From: Pedobacter namyangjuensis
GTDB taxonomy: Bacteria > Bacteroidota > Bacteroidia > Sphingobacteriales > Sphingobacteriaceae
Assembly (NCBI RefSeq): GCF_003313325.1
Contig: NZ_QMHQ01000002.1
Span: 310,001 to 374,000 of the forward strand
Reading direction: 5' to 3'
Length of the DNA: 64,000 bases
Below the pieces are notes generated by a model, which was not told where the DNA came from, made no database searches, and was given only the letters and a program-made list of their open reading frames with translations. Position numbers and translations under genes: made by a program. This document shows positions 9,051-17,190 of this stretch, one piece after another (within the stretch, counting starts at the first letter, position 1; each line of letters begins with the position of its first letter).

Positions 9051-10142
9051 ATGAGCAAACACGGTAGAATTTTGGTGGCCATGAGTGGCGGGGTTGATAG
9101 TTCGGTAGCGGCAGTAATGTTGCATGAGCAAGGTTATGAAGTAATTGGCCTAACCATGAAGACCTGGGACTATGCTACGTCTGGTGGAAGTAGCAAAGAA
9201 ACTGGCTGTTGCAGTTTAGATAGTATAAACGACGCACGTACGCTTGCCGTAAACTATGGTTTTCCTCATTATATTTTAGACATTAGAGATGAATTTGGCG
9301 ATTTTGTAATCGATAATTTTGTAGACGAATATTTGGCTGGTCGTACGCCAAACCCTTGTGTTTTGTGTAATACGCACATTAAATGGGAAGCATTGCTAAA
9401 ACGTGCCAACAAACTAGATTGCGAGTTTATTGCAACAGGTCATTATGCTAATATTCGCCAACAAGACTCTGGCAGATATGTCATTTCTAAAGGATTAGAC
9501 GAGAATAAAGATCAATCTTATGTACTTTGGGGTGTATCTCAAGAGAATTTAGCCCGTACAAAATTCCCTTTGGGCAGTTTTGCTAAATCAGATATTCGCC
9601 AAATGGCAATGGATATGGGGCAAGAGGAACTTGCTAAAAAAAGCGAGAGTTACGAGATTTGTTTCGTTCCGGATAATGATTACAGAGCCTTCTTAAAACA
9701 CAAAGTTGAAGATTTGGAAGACCGAGTTGCCGGTGGAAATTTCATCAATAGCCAAGGTATGATTATCGGGCAACATAAAGGCTACCCTTTTTATACCATT
9801 GGTCAGCGTAAAGGTTTGGGCGTTGCTTTTGGCGAACCTATGTTTGTTACGCAAATTTTGCCAGAAAGTAATACGGTAGTTTTAGGCAGAGCCGATGAAT
9901 TGGAGCGTAAAGAGGCAATGGTAAGAAATATAAATCTTATTAAGTATGAGAACATTAACGAGCCTTTAGACAACGTAATAACTAAAATACGTTACAAAGA
10001 TGCTGGCATGTTAAGTACTATTGTGCAAGAGAAAGATAGAATGCGTGTGGTTTTTGATCATAACGTTTCTGCAATTGCACCAGGTCAATCTGCTGTATTT
10101 TACGAAGGAAAAGATTTGTTGGGCGGTGGTTTTTTAGTTTAA
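9051..10142 (+). CDS. mnmA: tRNA 2-thiouridine(34) synthase
   Basis: 363 residues from the ATG at 9051; an upstream in-frame extension to 9030 would start inside the promoter. The N-terminal PP-loop RILVAMSGGVDSSVAAVML binds ATP for adenylation of U34. The two catalytic cysteines are in RTPNPCVLCN and ESYEICFVPD. The central FYTIGQRKGLGV and the C-terminal beta barrel (PGQSAVFYEGKDLLGGG) are typical of MnmA. It places sulfur on the wobble uridine of tRNA-Lys, -Glu and -Gln. Length and motifs are normal. It forms its own transcript between divergent and repeat-rich intergenic DNA. Confidence 0.97.
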   Translation: MSKHGRILVAMSGGVDSSVAAVMLHEQGYEVIGLTMKTWDYATSGGSSKETGCCSLDSINDARTLAVNYGFPHYILDIRDEFGDFVIDNFVDEYLAGRTPNPCVLCNTHIKWEALLKRANKLDCEFIATGHYANIRQQDSGRYVISKGLDENKDQSYVLWGVSQENLARTKFPLGSFAKSDIRQMAMDMGQEELAKKSESYEICFVPDNDYRAFLKHKVEDLEDRVAGGNFINSQGMIIGQHKGYPFYTIGQRKGLGVAFGEPMFVTQILPESNTVVLGRADELERKEAMVRNINLIKYENINEPLDNVITKIRYKDAGMLSTIVQEKDRMRVVFDHNVSAIAPGQSAVFYEGKDLLGGGFLV

Positions 10143-10151
10143 ACTAAAATT

Positions 10152-10224
10152 TGCAATTCCGATTTTGGGTGAATCTGATAACCGGGATTCTTTACAATAG
10201 ATTCTTCGCTTTGCGGTGAATGAC
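10152..10224. repeat. extragenic palindromic repeat, GTCATTC/GAATGAC family
   Basis: A degenerate copy of the element found near 45.2 kb. The left arm (ATTCCGATTTTGGGTGAATC) and right arm (AGATTCTTCGCTTTGCGG followed by TGAATGAC) face each other around a short spacer, immediately after the mnmA stop codon. Confidence 0.6.
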
Positions 10225-10272
10225 AAAATACTGAACACCCATTTCCTCTTTTACGATTCACTTATTTGATGC

Positions 10273-10359
10273 GTCATTGCCAGCTCGACTGGCAATCGTA
10301 ATGCGAAAGTTGGCAAATGCTATTGCTTACTTTAAGATTCCCGTTTTTACGGGAATGAC
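10273..10359. repeat. extragenic palindromic repeat, GTCATTGCC variant
   Basis: Begins GTCATTGCCAGCTCGACTGG and ends GATTCCCGTTTTTACGGGAA followed by TGAC, so the outer ends are inverted repeats and each half forms its own small hairpin. It sits between mnmA and the convergent nucleotidase gene. Confidence 0.55.
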
Positions 10360-10366
10360 GAACACA

Positions 10367-11314
10367 TTAAGAATCTAGCTTATTATTGATCAAATAAGGT
10401 GTGCCGAACTTCATTTTTTTATCCTTGTAAGCTTCAAAATAATAATCGATTCTTCCTAGATTAATTCCCGCAAATCCTACCTGATTAATGGTAGTTATTT
10501 TATTATCTAAGTTTTTTACATCTTCAGGAACATCCATAAACGAATGCGTATGTCCACCAATAATCAAATCAATGTTTCTTGTGTTTTTAGCCAAAACTTG
10601 GTCAGAAACAGCGTTGTCTCTATATCGATAACCTAAATGAGATAAGCAGATTACAAGATCACACTTATAACCATTCTTTAATATAGAGGCGGTTTCATTC
10701 GCTTTTACAATCGGATTTAAATACTGCGTTTCTCCATAGTTTTTAGGATCTACCAAGCCCTTTAGTTCTATACCTAAACCAAATACCCCAATTTTTAGTC
10801 CGGCTTTTTTAAAGATTTTAAACGGCTGTGTAGATTTTGATAACTGTGTGTTTGAAAGATCGTAATTTGCGATTAGAACAGGAAAATTAGCATGAGGTAA
10901 TTGTTTATAAAAACCTTCTACACCATTATCAAAATCATGGTTGCCCAGCGTAGTTGCATCGTAACCCATCTGGCTCATCAATTTAATCTCTAGCTCGCCA
11001 CCAAATTTATTAAAGTAGGGCGTTCCTTGAAAAATATCTCCAGCATCAAGTAACAGCACATTATCCTGCTCAGCTCTAATTTTTTTGATCAATGCGGCTC
11101 TTCTTGCGCTCCCACCTAAACCCTGATTCCGAGATCCGTCCATCGGAAAAGGCTCTATCCTACTGTGAACATCGTTAGTGTGCAAAATGGTTAATTTTTG
11201 CAAACGGCCGTTAGCAAATGCGTCTAAAGAATTTATGCTCAACGCAACTGCAGCACTAGCTATTCCACCAGTTCTAATAAAATTACGGCGATTAATTTTT
11301 AGCAATTCTTCCAT
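10367..11314 (-). CDS. metallophosphatase domain protein, N-terminal half of a split UshA-type 5'-nucleotidase
   Basis: 315 residues with a Tat-like leader (NRRNFIRTGGIASAAVALS). The calcineurin-type metal site is complete: LHTNDVHSRIEP, LLDAGDIFQGTP, TLGNHDFDNG, CLSHLGYRYRD and IIGGHTHSF. This is the catalytic domain of UshA-like 5'-nucleotidases and phosphoesterases, which hydrolyse nucleotides in the periplasm. The substrate-recognising C-terminal domain is absent and is instead encoded by the preceding gene (11292-12044), whose end overlaps this start by 23 bp. Translational coupling is likely, and the two products probably work as a heteromer. Confidence 0.9.
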   Translation of the reverse strand: MEELLKINRRNFIRTGGIASAAVALSINSLDAFANGRLQKLTILHTNDVHSRIEPFPMDGSRNQGLGGSARRAALIKKIRAEQDNVLLLDAGDIFQGTPYFNKFGGELEIKLMSQMGYDATTLGNHDFDNGVEGFYKQLPHANFPVLIANYDLSNTQLSKSTQPFKIFKKAGLKIGVFGLGIELKGLVDPKNYGETQYLNPIVKANETASILKNGYKCDLVICLSHLGYRYRDNAVSDQVLAKNTRNIDLIIGGHTHSFMDVPEDVKNLDNKITTINQVGFAGINLGRIDYYFEAYKDKKMKFGTPYLINNKLDS

Positions 11315-12044
11315 CTAATGTTGTATTAACTCTCTTTCCATTTGCATTTAGCTGTTTAATCTCTTGCAATAATGCGTCTCTTACCTTTAAACCCAAAACT
11401 TTTTTAGCAATTGGTTTGGAAAACCCCGTCGTTCCATCGCCTCCACTTGCAATATAATCAGATGTAAGCACCACATAATTTTTATTTACATCAAATGCTT
11501 TATCACCTATAAAAATGTCTTTAGGAAGCTTATTATCTATTTTCATTTTAACACCAGCAACCGGCTGTCCGCCAGAAGATGCAATAAATTTTAGTACATC
11601 TAATACATCACTACCTTTTAGGGTAAAAATTACTGTCTCGTTTTCAAACGGCATTAATTCAAAAACTTTTGATACCGTAATTTCGCCTTTGGCAATATCA
11701 TTTCTTATTCCGCCATTGGTGGTAGGGATTGCAAAATCTATATTCGGATCTATCCTTTTTGCTTGATTTAAGACTGCATCTGCAAAGAAATTACCTAAAA
11801 CAGACTCCGGAAGATTTGAACTTTTGGATAATGTAACGTCAGTGTAACCAATTACTTGGTTCATTTCCTTATCAAGTTCGGCTTTGTAAGGCAAATAGGT
11901 TTTAATAATTGTACTATCAACCGCCAGACTATTATTAATGTTATACTCTTCCCTATTTGATTTTACCAAAGCATATTTTGAGCTGCAAGCACTAAGCAAG
12001 GCGATGGAAATTGTATAAAGTAGAAGACGTTTAGTATGCTGCAT
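11292..12044 (-). CDS. 5'-nucleotidase C-terminal domain lipoprotein, partner of the downstream metallophosphatase
   Basis: 250 residues with a lipoprotein signal (LLLYTISIALLSACSS). The mature part matches the UshA C-terminal domain: LPESVLGNFFADAVLNQAKR, IPTTNGGIRNDIAKGEI, FELMPFENETVIFTLKGSDV and SDYIASGGDGTTGF, motifs that form the nucleotide-binding pocket. It has no metallophosphatase domain. In E. coli both parts lie in one chain with the metal domain first; here the order of genes is reversed and the reading frames overlap. It is probably anchored in the envelope and carries the substrate-binding half of the enzyme. Confidence 0.88.
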   Translation of the reverse strand: MQHTKRLLLYTISIALLSACSSKYALVKSNREEYNINNSLAVDSTIIKTYLPYKAELDKEMNQVIGYTDVTLSKSSNLPESVLGNFFADAVLNQAKRIDPNIDFAIPTTNGGIRNDIAKGEITVSKVFELMPFENETVIFTLKGSDVLDVLKFIASSGGQPVAGVKMKIDNKLPKDIFIGDKAFDVNKNYVVLTSDYIASGGDGTTGFSKPIAKKVLGLKVRDALLQEIKQLNANGKRVNTTLDGRIAKN

Positions 12045-12118
12045 TACATTTATTATTTAATGCGAAGATAAATGCAATTAAAACAGATACAAAGCCTGAA
12101 CATTAAATGTATGTAATA

Positions 12119-12892
12119 TTATTGCGCCAAATCTTGACCGAAAATTTTACTTAACTTATTATATATGGCTGGATGTTTCTCCTTAAGCAGTTCTGGTTTT
12201 TCAAAAAAATATTCTGCTGTTACTGCAAAAAATTCTGCCTGGTTGGTTGTAGCATATGGATTGATATCTGATTTGTTTTCAGCTATCCGTTCCATTTCTT
12301 CATGCATCATCTTTATCCATGGCTCGGCATACTCATGTTTTAAAAAATTCTCTGGCACACCGTCTGTTGCACCGTCAGATTTATCCAAAAGATGAACAAA
12401 TTCGTGTATGCCTGTATTTCCTTTTCCTGCGCTTGATGAAAAACCATGGTGCAAAGCAGATTGAGACAAAACCATTTGACCATTCAGATATCCTGTGCCA
12501 ACCATTCCCATTATGTTTCGGTCACCACCTTCATATTCAAAATCGCTGTTAAAAGTATCAGGATATAAAAGCACATTTTGCAGGTTTTTGTATTGCCAAT
12601 CATCAAATCCGAAAATCGGAATAACCGCACTAGCAGCTACTAAAAGTTTATCTAGGGCAGTAACCTCAAATCCTACACCTTTTATTATCACAACAGCCAA
12701 AAAATTGGCCACTTTTTGCTCAAATCTCTTTTTTTTCTGCGCATTCAAATTGCTATAAAACTCAACGTTTGTTTCTAGTAATTTAATATCAGCTTTGCTT
12801 AATACAACAGGCATAACTTTTTTCTTGCGAAAGATAAAATATAACGCAACTAATAAAAATAGCGCTAAAATAAAAAATGGTGTATAGTTCAT
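12119..12892 (-). CDS. MtfA-like zinc peptidase (family M90), membrane anchored
   Basis: 257 residues with one N-terminal transmembrane segment (FFILALFLLVALYFIFRKKK). The zinc-binding HEFVH motif lies in GNTGIHEFVHLLDKSDGATD, and an acidic second part follows (NQAEFFAVTAEYFFEKPELL), which supplies the third ligand in M90 peptidases. In E. coli, soluble MtfA binds the Mlc repressor and cleaves model peptides; the membrane anchor here differs from that. The target in this organism is unknown, since no Mlc gene is visible nearby. It is placed between two terminators and a lone glutathione peroxidase gene. Confidence 0.85.
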   Translation of the reverse strand: MNYTPFFILALFLLVALYFIFRKKKVMPVVLSKADIKLLETNVEFYSNLNAQKKKRFEQKVANFLAVVIIKGVGFEVTALDKLLVAASAVIPIFGFDDWQYKNLQNVLLYPDTFNSDFEYEGGDRNIMGMVGTGYLNGQMVLSQSALHHGFSSSAGKGNTGIHEFVHLLDKSDGATDGVPENFLKHEYAEPWIKMMHEEMERIAENKSDINPYATTNQAEFFAVTAEYFFEKPELLKEKHPAIYNKLSKIFGQDLAQ

Positions 12893-12908
12893 GTCAAAGT
12901 TTATGGTT

Positions 12909-12942
12909 AAAAAAAATCCCAGAGCTGATTAAGCTTTGGGAT
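12909..12942 (-). terminator. terminator of the glutathione peroxidase gene
   Basis: An 11-bp stem, ATCCCAGAGCT / AGCTTTGGGAT (12916-12942, one G-T type pair), with a T run on the minus strand. It separates the peroxidase gene from the MtfA-like gene. Confidence 0.8.
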
Positions 12943-12963
12943 AAAGATTGTTTAAAATAGAGA

Positions 12964-13482
12964 TTAGAAATTTTTAACCACAGTTTCATCTAAGGGTTTA
13001 ACCGCAGAGCGATAACGATGAACCAACTGTCCTTTTTCGTTAATTAGAAATTTTTCGAAATTCCATTTAATATCTCCTGTAAAATCAGGATTTGCGGTTT
13101 TGGTCAAATAACTAAATAAAGGAGTCATATCATCGCCCTTAACGCTTACTTTTTCACTTAATAAAAACGTAACTCCAAAATTCTTTTTACAAAAATCCTG
13201 TATTTCTGTATTTGTTGCTAGTTCTTGTCCGCCAAAATTACCCGCCGGAAAACCAATTAACACAACATTTTTTCCATACTGTTTGTGCAATTTCTCTAAA
13301 TCCTCATATTGTTTTGTATAACCGCATTTAGATGCAGTGTTTACAATTAACACTTTCTTGCCTTTAAATTTGGAAAGTTTTACAGTTTTACCATCAATGG
13401 TTTTAATGCTGTAATCGTAAATAGTTTTTTCTGGCGCAACCGTAGTTAACAAGCCGAATAAAATTAATAAGGTATTGATCAT
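12964..13482 (-). CDS. glutathione peroxidase family (thiol peroxidase), exported
   Basis: 172 residues. The N-terminal hydrophobic stretch MINTLLILFGLLTTVAP is probably a signal peptide. The GPx fold follows: SIKTIDGKTVKLSKFKGKKV, the peroxidatic Cys in NTASKCGYTKQY, the Gln in NFGGQE and the Trp-Asn pair in IKWNFEKFLI, so the catalytic tetrad is complete with Cys instead of selenocysteine. Bacterial enzymes of this kind usually use thioredoxin, so the reductant is not fixed by the name. The usual FPSNQF reads FPAGNF here. It probably reduces peroxides in the periplasm. Confidence 0.9.
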   Translation of the reverse strand: MINTLLILFGLLTTVAPEKTIYDYSIKTIDGKTVKLSKFKGKKVLIVNTASKCGYTKQYEDLEKLHKQYGKNVVLIGFPAGNFGGQELATNTEIQDFCKKNFGVTFLLSEKVSVKGDDMTPLFSYLTKTANPDFTGDIKWNFEKFLINEKGQLVHRYRSAVKPLDETVVKNF

Positions 13483-13712
13483 GATATTGTTTTTGATTTT
13501 AGAAACGAAGATAGCACGTAATTGGTTTGATAAAATAATTCAAGCGTAAATAAAATTATTTTATTTTTTTTTTAAAATATGCTGATTAGATACGGTAAGG
13601 TATGTAAAAGAGTTAGTTAGCTTGATTTTTTATATAGTATTTTTAAATTAAATGCCAGCTCGATTTTGATTTTACTCTAATTTATAGTTTTATTTGCAGA
13701 AAAACGTTCTGA

Positions 13713-16262
13713 ATGGCAAAAAATTTACTGATCGTCGAGTCACCTGCAAAAGCTAAAACCATAGAGGGGTATTTAGGAAAAGATTTTCTGGTTAAGTCTA
13801 GTTATGGTCACATCCGTGATTTGGTAAAAGGAGACATGGGAATTGATATTGATAACAATTTCGCCCAAACTTATGAAGTGCCTGCTGACAAAAAACAGCT
13901 TGTTGCCGAACTTAAGAAATTAGCAAAAGGTGCCGAAATGGTATGGCTAGCATCCGATGAGGACCGCGAAGGAGAAGCTATATCTTGGCACTTGTACGAG
14001 ACCTTAGGTTTAAAAGAAAGCAATACCAAACGCATCGTTTTTCATGAAATTACAAAACCAGCTATATTAAAAGCGATAGAAACACCAAGAACAATAGATT
14101 ATAACTTGGTAAATGCTCAACAAGCTCGACGTGTTTTAGATCGTTTGGTGGGTTTTGAGCTCTCTCCAGTATTATGGAAAAAAGTAAAACCATCTTTATC
14201 TGCCGGCCGGGTTCAGTCTGTAGCCGTACGTTTAATTGTTGATAGAGAAAGGGAAGTAAATAAATTTAATGCCACGGCTGCATTTAAAATTACCGCACAA
14301 TTTACCACCGGTAAGGGAAAAGAGCTCGTAAAAGCAGAACTGCTACAGCGTTTTGAAAAAGAAGCAGAAGCTGAAAAATTTTTACAAGACTGTATTAACG
14401 CAAATTTTACGGTGAGCAGTTTAGAAGTTAAGCCTGCTAAAAGAAATCCGGCAGCGCCGTTTACCACTTCTACCTTACAGCAAGAAGCTTCTAGAAAATT
14501 AGGTTATTCTGTTGGTAGAACAATGCAAATAGCACAGAAGCTATATGAAAGTGGTAAGATCACTTACATGAGAACGGATTCTGTTAATCTTTCTGAGACT
14601 GCAATCGCAGCTGCTGCAGATGAAATCAAATCTGCATGGGGAGATAAATACCACCAGCCAAGGGTTTACAAAACCAAATCTGCTGGTGCGCAAGAAGCCC
14701 ACGAAGCAATTCGCCCTACCTATTTTAACAGACATAGTGTAGATGGCGACAATGCCGAAAAACGTTTATATGATTTAATCTGGAAACGTGCCATTGCATC
14801 TCAAATGAGCGAAGCTGTTTTTGAAAAAACGACAGCCGACATAAGTATCAGTACTAGGAAAGAAGCGCTTTTAGCAGAAGGCGAAGTGCTAAAGTTTGAT
14901 GGATTTTTAAAAGTATATTTAGAATCTACAGACGACGAAGACGAAGATAGCGAAAACAGCAATTTGCTACCTCCGTTAGCCAAAGGGCAAGTGTTAACTT
15001 TGAAAGAATTAGCCGCTACCGAACGTTTCTCTCGTCCGCCGGCTAGATATACTGAAGCGAGCTTGGTAAAAAAACTAGAAGAATTAGGTATTGGTAGACC
15101 ATCTACTTATGCGCCGACAATTTCTACAGTTCAAAATAGAGGTTATGTGGTAAAAGAAGAACGTGATGGAAGGAAGCGGGAGTTTACAAGCATGGTTTTA
15201 TCCGGTGGTAAAATTAGTAAACAAATAAAATCTGAAATTACTGGTGCCGAAAAAGGAAAACTTTTCCCAACTGATATTGGTGAAGTTGTAAACGATTTCT
15301 TAGTAGAACATTTTAAAGGCATTGTAGATTTTAACTTTACTGCAAAAGTTGAAAAACAGTTTGATGAAATTGCTCAAGGTTTGCAGGAATGGACAAAAAT
15401 GCTCCACTCCTTCTATAAACCTTTCCACACTGAGGTTGAAGATACTTTGGAAAATGCAGAGCGTGCAAACGGCGAACGTTTATTAGGTGTAGACCCCGTA
15501 AGTGGAAAAAATGTTTATGCAAAAGTGGGCAGATACGGCCCATTGGTTCAGATTGGCGAAATTAGTGACGATGAAGAAGATAAGCCACGTTATGCTAGCT
15601 TAAATAAAAATCAATCTGTTGGCACTGTATCTTTAGAAGAAGCTTTAGATCAATTCAAATTACCGTTTCAGTTAGAAGATTATGAGGGTAAAGAAGTTTC
15701 TGTAGGCGTTGGTAGATTTGGCCCTTATGTAAAATGGGGCGATGCTTTCATTTCTATTCCTAAAAATGAAGATCCGTTAACTGTTGACCAAGCCAGAGCA
15801 ATTGAAATTATTGGCGAGAAAATTACTGCTGATGCACCAGTTGCAGAATACGAAGGTTTGCCGGTTACAAAAGGTACAGGTAGATTTGGTCCTTTTATAA
15901 AATGGAATAGCTTATTTATTAACGTTCCTAAAGCTTACAATTTTGATAACCTTTCAAAAAATGATATCAAAGAATTAATTGATAAGAAAATAGAAAAGGA
16001 AAATAATCGTTTCATACAACAGTGGAATGATGAAAAGATTGCCATTGAAAACGGCCGTTGGGGACCATTTATCCGTTTCGGAAAAGATATGCTAAAATTG
16101 GGTAACAACCCTGCAACCAAACAAAAATATACTGCCGAAGAATTGGCAGCGGTTTCTTTAGAGGATGTTAAAAAGTTAATTGTTGCGCAAGTACCAGACG
16201 CTTTTGAACCTAAAAAGAAAAAAGCACCTGCTAAGAAAAAAGCGGTAGCAAAGAAAAAATAA
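13713..16262 (+). CDS. topA: DNA topoisomerase I
   Basis: 849 residues from MAKNLLIVESPAKAKTIEGY. The TOPRIM domain is seen with Glu in VESPAKA and the ASDEDREGEAISW motif; the active tyrosine is Tyr285 in ITYMRTDSVNLS, followed by AQEAHEAIRPT. After about residue 590 there are no zinc fingers; instead come four topoisomerase C-terminal repeats (GRYGPLVQIG, GRFGPYVKWG, GRFGPFIKWN, GRWGPFIRFG) and a lysine/alanine-rich tail (KKKKAPAKKKAVAKKK) that likely binds DNA. It relaxes negative supercoils. Start is preceded by an A-rich stretch. Its length fits the Bacteroidetes version. Confidence 0.97.
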   Translation: MAKNLLIVESPAKAKTIEGYLGKDFLVKSSYGHIRDLVKGDMGIDIDNNFAQTYEVPADKKQLVAELKKLAKGAEMVWLASDEDREGEAISWHLYETLGLKESNTKRIVFHEITKPAILKAIETPRTIDYNLVNAQQARRVLDRLVGFELSPVLWKKVKPSLSAGRVQSVAVRLIVDREREVNKFNATAAFKITAQFTTGKGKELVKAELLQRFEKEAEAEKFLQDCINANFTVSSLEVKPAKRNPAAPFTTSTLQQEASRKLGYSVGRTMQIAQKLYESGKITYMRTDSVNLSETAIAAAADEIKSAWGDKYHQPRVYKTKSAGAQEAHEAIRPTYFNRHSVDGDNAEKRLYDLIWKRAIASQMSEAVFEKTTADISISTRKEALLAEGEVLKFDGFLKVYLESTDDEDEDSENSNLLPPLAKGQVLTLKELAATERFSRPPARYTEASLVKKLEELGIGRPSTYAPTISTVQNRGYVVKEERDGRKREFTSMVLSGGKISKQIKSEITGAEKGKLFPTDIGEVVNDFLVEHFKGIVDFNFTAKVEKQFDEIAQGLQEWTKMLHSFYKPFHTEVEDTLENAERANGERLLGVDPVSGKNVYAKVGRYGPLVQIGEISDDEEDKPRYASLNKNQSVGTVSLEEALDQFKLPFQLEDYEGKEVSVGVGRFGPYVKWGDAFISIPKNEDPLTVDQARAIEIIGEKITADAPVAEYEGLPVTKGTGRFGPFIKWNSLFINVPKAYNFDNLSKNDIKELIDKKIEKENNRFIQQWNDEKIAIENGRWGPFIRFGKDMLKLGNNPATKQKYTAEELAAVSLEDVKKLIVAQVPDAFEPKKKKAPAKKKAVAKKK

Positions 16263-16271
16263 CGAAAGTAT

Positions 16272-16316
16272 AAAGAACAAGGAACCAAGATCAAAGACAT
16301 GAGTTCCTTGTTCTTT
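16272..16316. terminator. 14-bp inverted repeat downstream of topA (possible terminator)
   Basis: AAAGAACAAGGAAC (16272-16285) and GTTCCTTGTTCTTT (16303-16316) are perfectly complementary around a 17-nt loop. The 3' arm ends in TTT but no long T run follows, so termination is plausible rather than certain. A further partial copy (CCTTGTTCT) lies just before the next start codon. Confidence 0.5.
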
Positions 16317-16337
16317 GCTCATTTATCCTTGTTCTAA

Positions 16338-16742
16338 ATGAAGTCAGATTTACCAGAAAATATTGTAGAAGATATTGCCATTGCTGTAGCCTTAGTTGGC
16401 GAAACACCAGAAGTTGGCAGTTGGACGGTTTATTTAGTCAATTTAAAAAACGAGCCTCTAACCAATGTCTTTGTTACGTCGAAAGGTTATGGAGAAAAAG
16501 ATGGCAAACAAGTGAAAACATCTCTGCTAAGGCATTTTATTGGCGATGTTCCGGCTCAGTCTGTAGCTGGAATAGAAGCAATTGATCCGGCAGTTTTTGG
16601 CTTAACGAATGAGTATTGGTTAAGCTACTATATTGGTAAGGACATATTCGATAAAAAGTTTATTTTTCTGCCAGAAAGCATTATTGATAGTAATCTCATC
16701 CGCATTCCCCTACTCAACAAGCCGGGTGTAATGATTAAATAG
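16338..16742 (+). CDS. conserved Bacteroidetes protein of unknown function
   Basis: 134 residues, soluble, no signal peptide. The sequence (SWTVYLVNLKNEPLTNVFVT, then SKGYGEKDGKQVKTS and YWLSYYIGKDIFDKKFIF) has a beta-rich pattern and is strongly constrained in style, so I take it to be a real conserved gene. I do not recognise a domain with a known function. It is downstream of topA in the same direction, 75 bp away across an inverted repeat. Confidence 0.7.
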   Translation: MKSDLPENIVEDIAIAVALVGETPEVGSWTVYLVNLKNEPLTNVFVTSKGYGEKDGKQVKTSLLRHFIGDVPAQSVAGIEAIDPAVFGLTNEYWLSYYIGKDIFDKKFIFLPESIIDSNLIRIPLLNKPGVMIK

Positions 16743-16804
16743 GTATCCTAACCTCTCACTTAATTTCTGTAATCTTTACAAGTTTTGCCACCTAAACCGT
16801 ATTG

Positions 16805-16885
16805 TAGCGATATCCTTTTTACCAATTCCCCTTTAGGGGATTTAGAGGTAAAAAGATTTAGCGGAAAGACGGGCTTTCGGAACCG
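16805..16885. repeat. extragenic hairpin element, CCTTTTTA-armed family
   Basis: Nested hairpin: CCTTTTTACC (16814-16823) pairs with GGTAAAAAG (16847-16855), and inside it CCCC (16828-16831) pairs with GGGG (16836-16839). Flanking arms TTGTAGCGATAT and ATTTAGCGGAAAGACGGGC match, inverted, the element at 63308-63415. The rest of the gene-free stretch 16743-17190 shows only A/T-rich DNA, with no clear promoter box that I can defend. Confidence 0.5.
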
Positions 16886-17190
16886 ATTACGTACGCAATT
16901 GCTTTTCTAAAACTCATTTGTCGAATAGCTGGAACTCTTTGCTATTAAAACCTTCGAAACAAGTAAAAACGATTAATTATTTTTTTCTAACGAATAATGT
17001 GCTATTTACTACAAATAATAAACGGTGCAAAAATGTTATTTCGTTTTATATAAATTAGATTACAAAGTTTTATTCAAACTACACCAAATATTTTGGTTGT
17101 GAACAATTTTAATTATTAGTTGAAAACTAATAAAGTTGTTTTAATAATTCTTTTGCTAGTTTTAGTAACATTTTTACCGGTGCAAATTAC

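Noticed and set aside
10367-12044. Frameshifted single ushA gene
   Set aside because: Gene order is C-terminal domain first, and each part has its own export signal, so a simple frameshift cannot explain it.
12165-12758. Several overlapping plus-strand frames of 76-87 codons
   Set aside because: All lie opposite the MtfA-like gene, with no domain and no start signal.
13540-13580. A/T hairpin with T run before topA
   Set aside because: No plus-strand gene precedes it that would need a terminator; probably chance in A/T-rich DNA.
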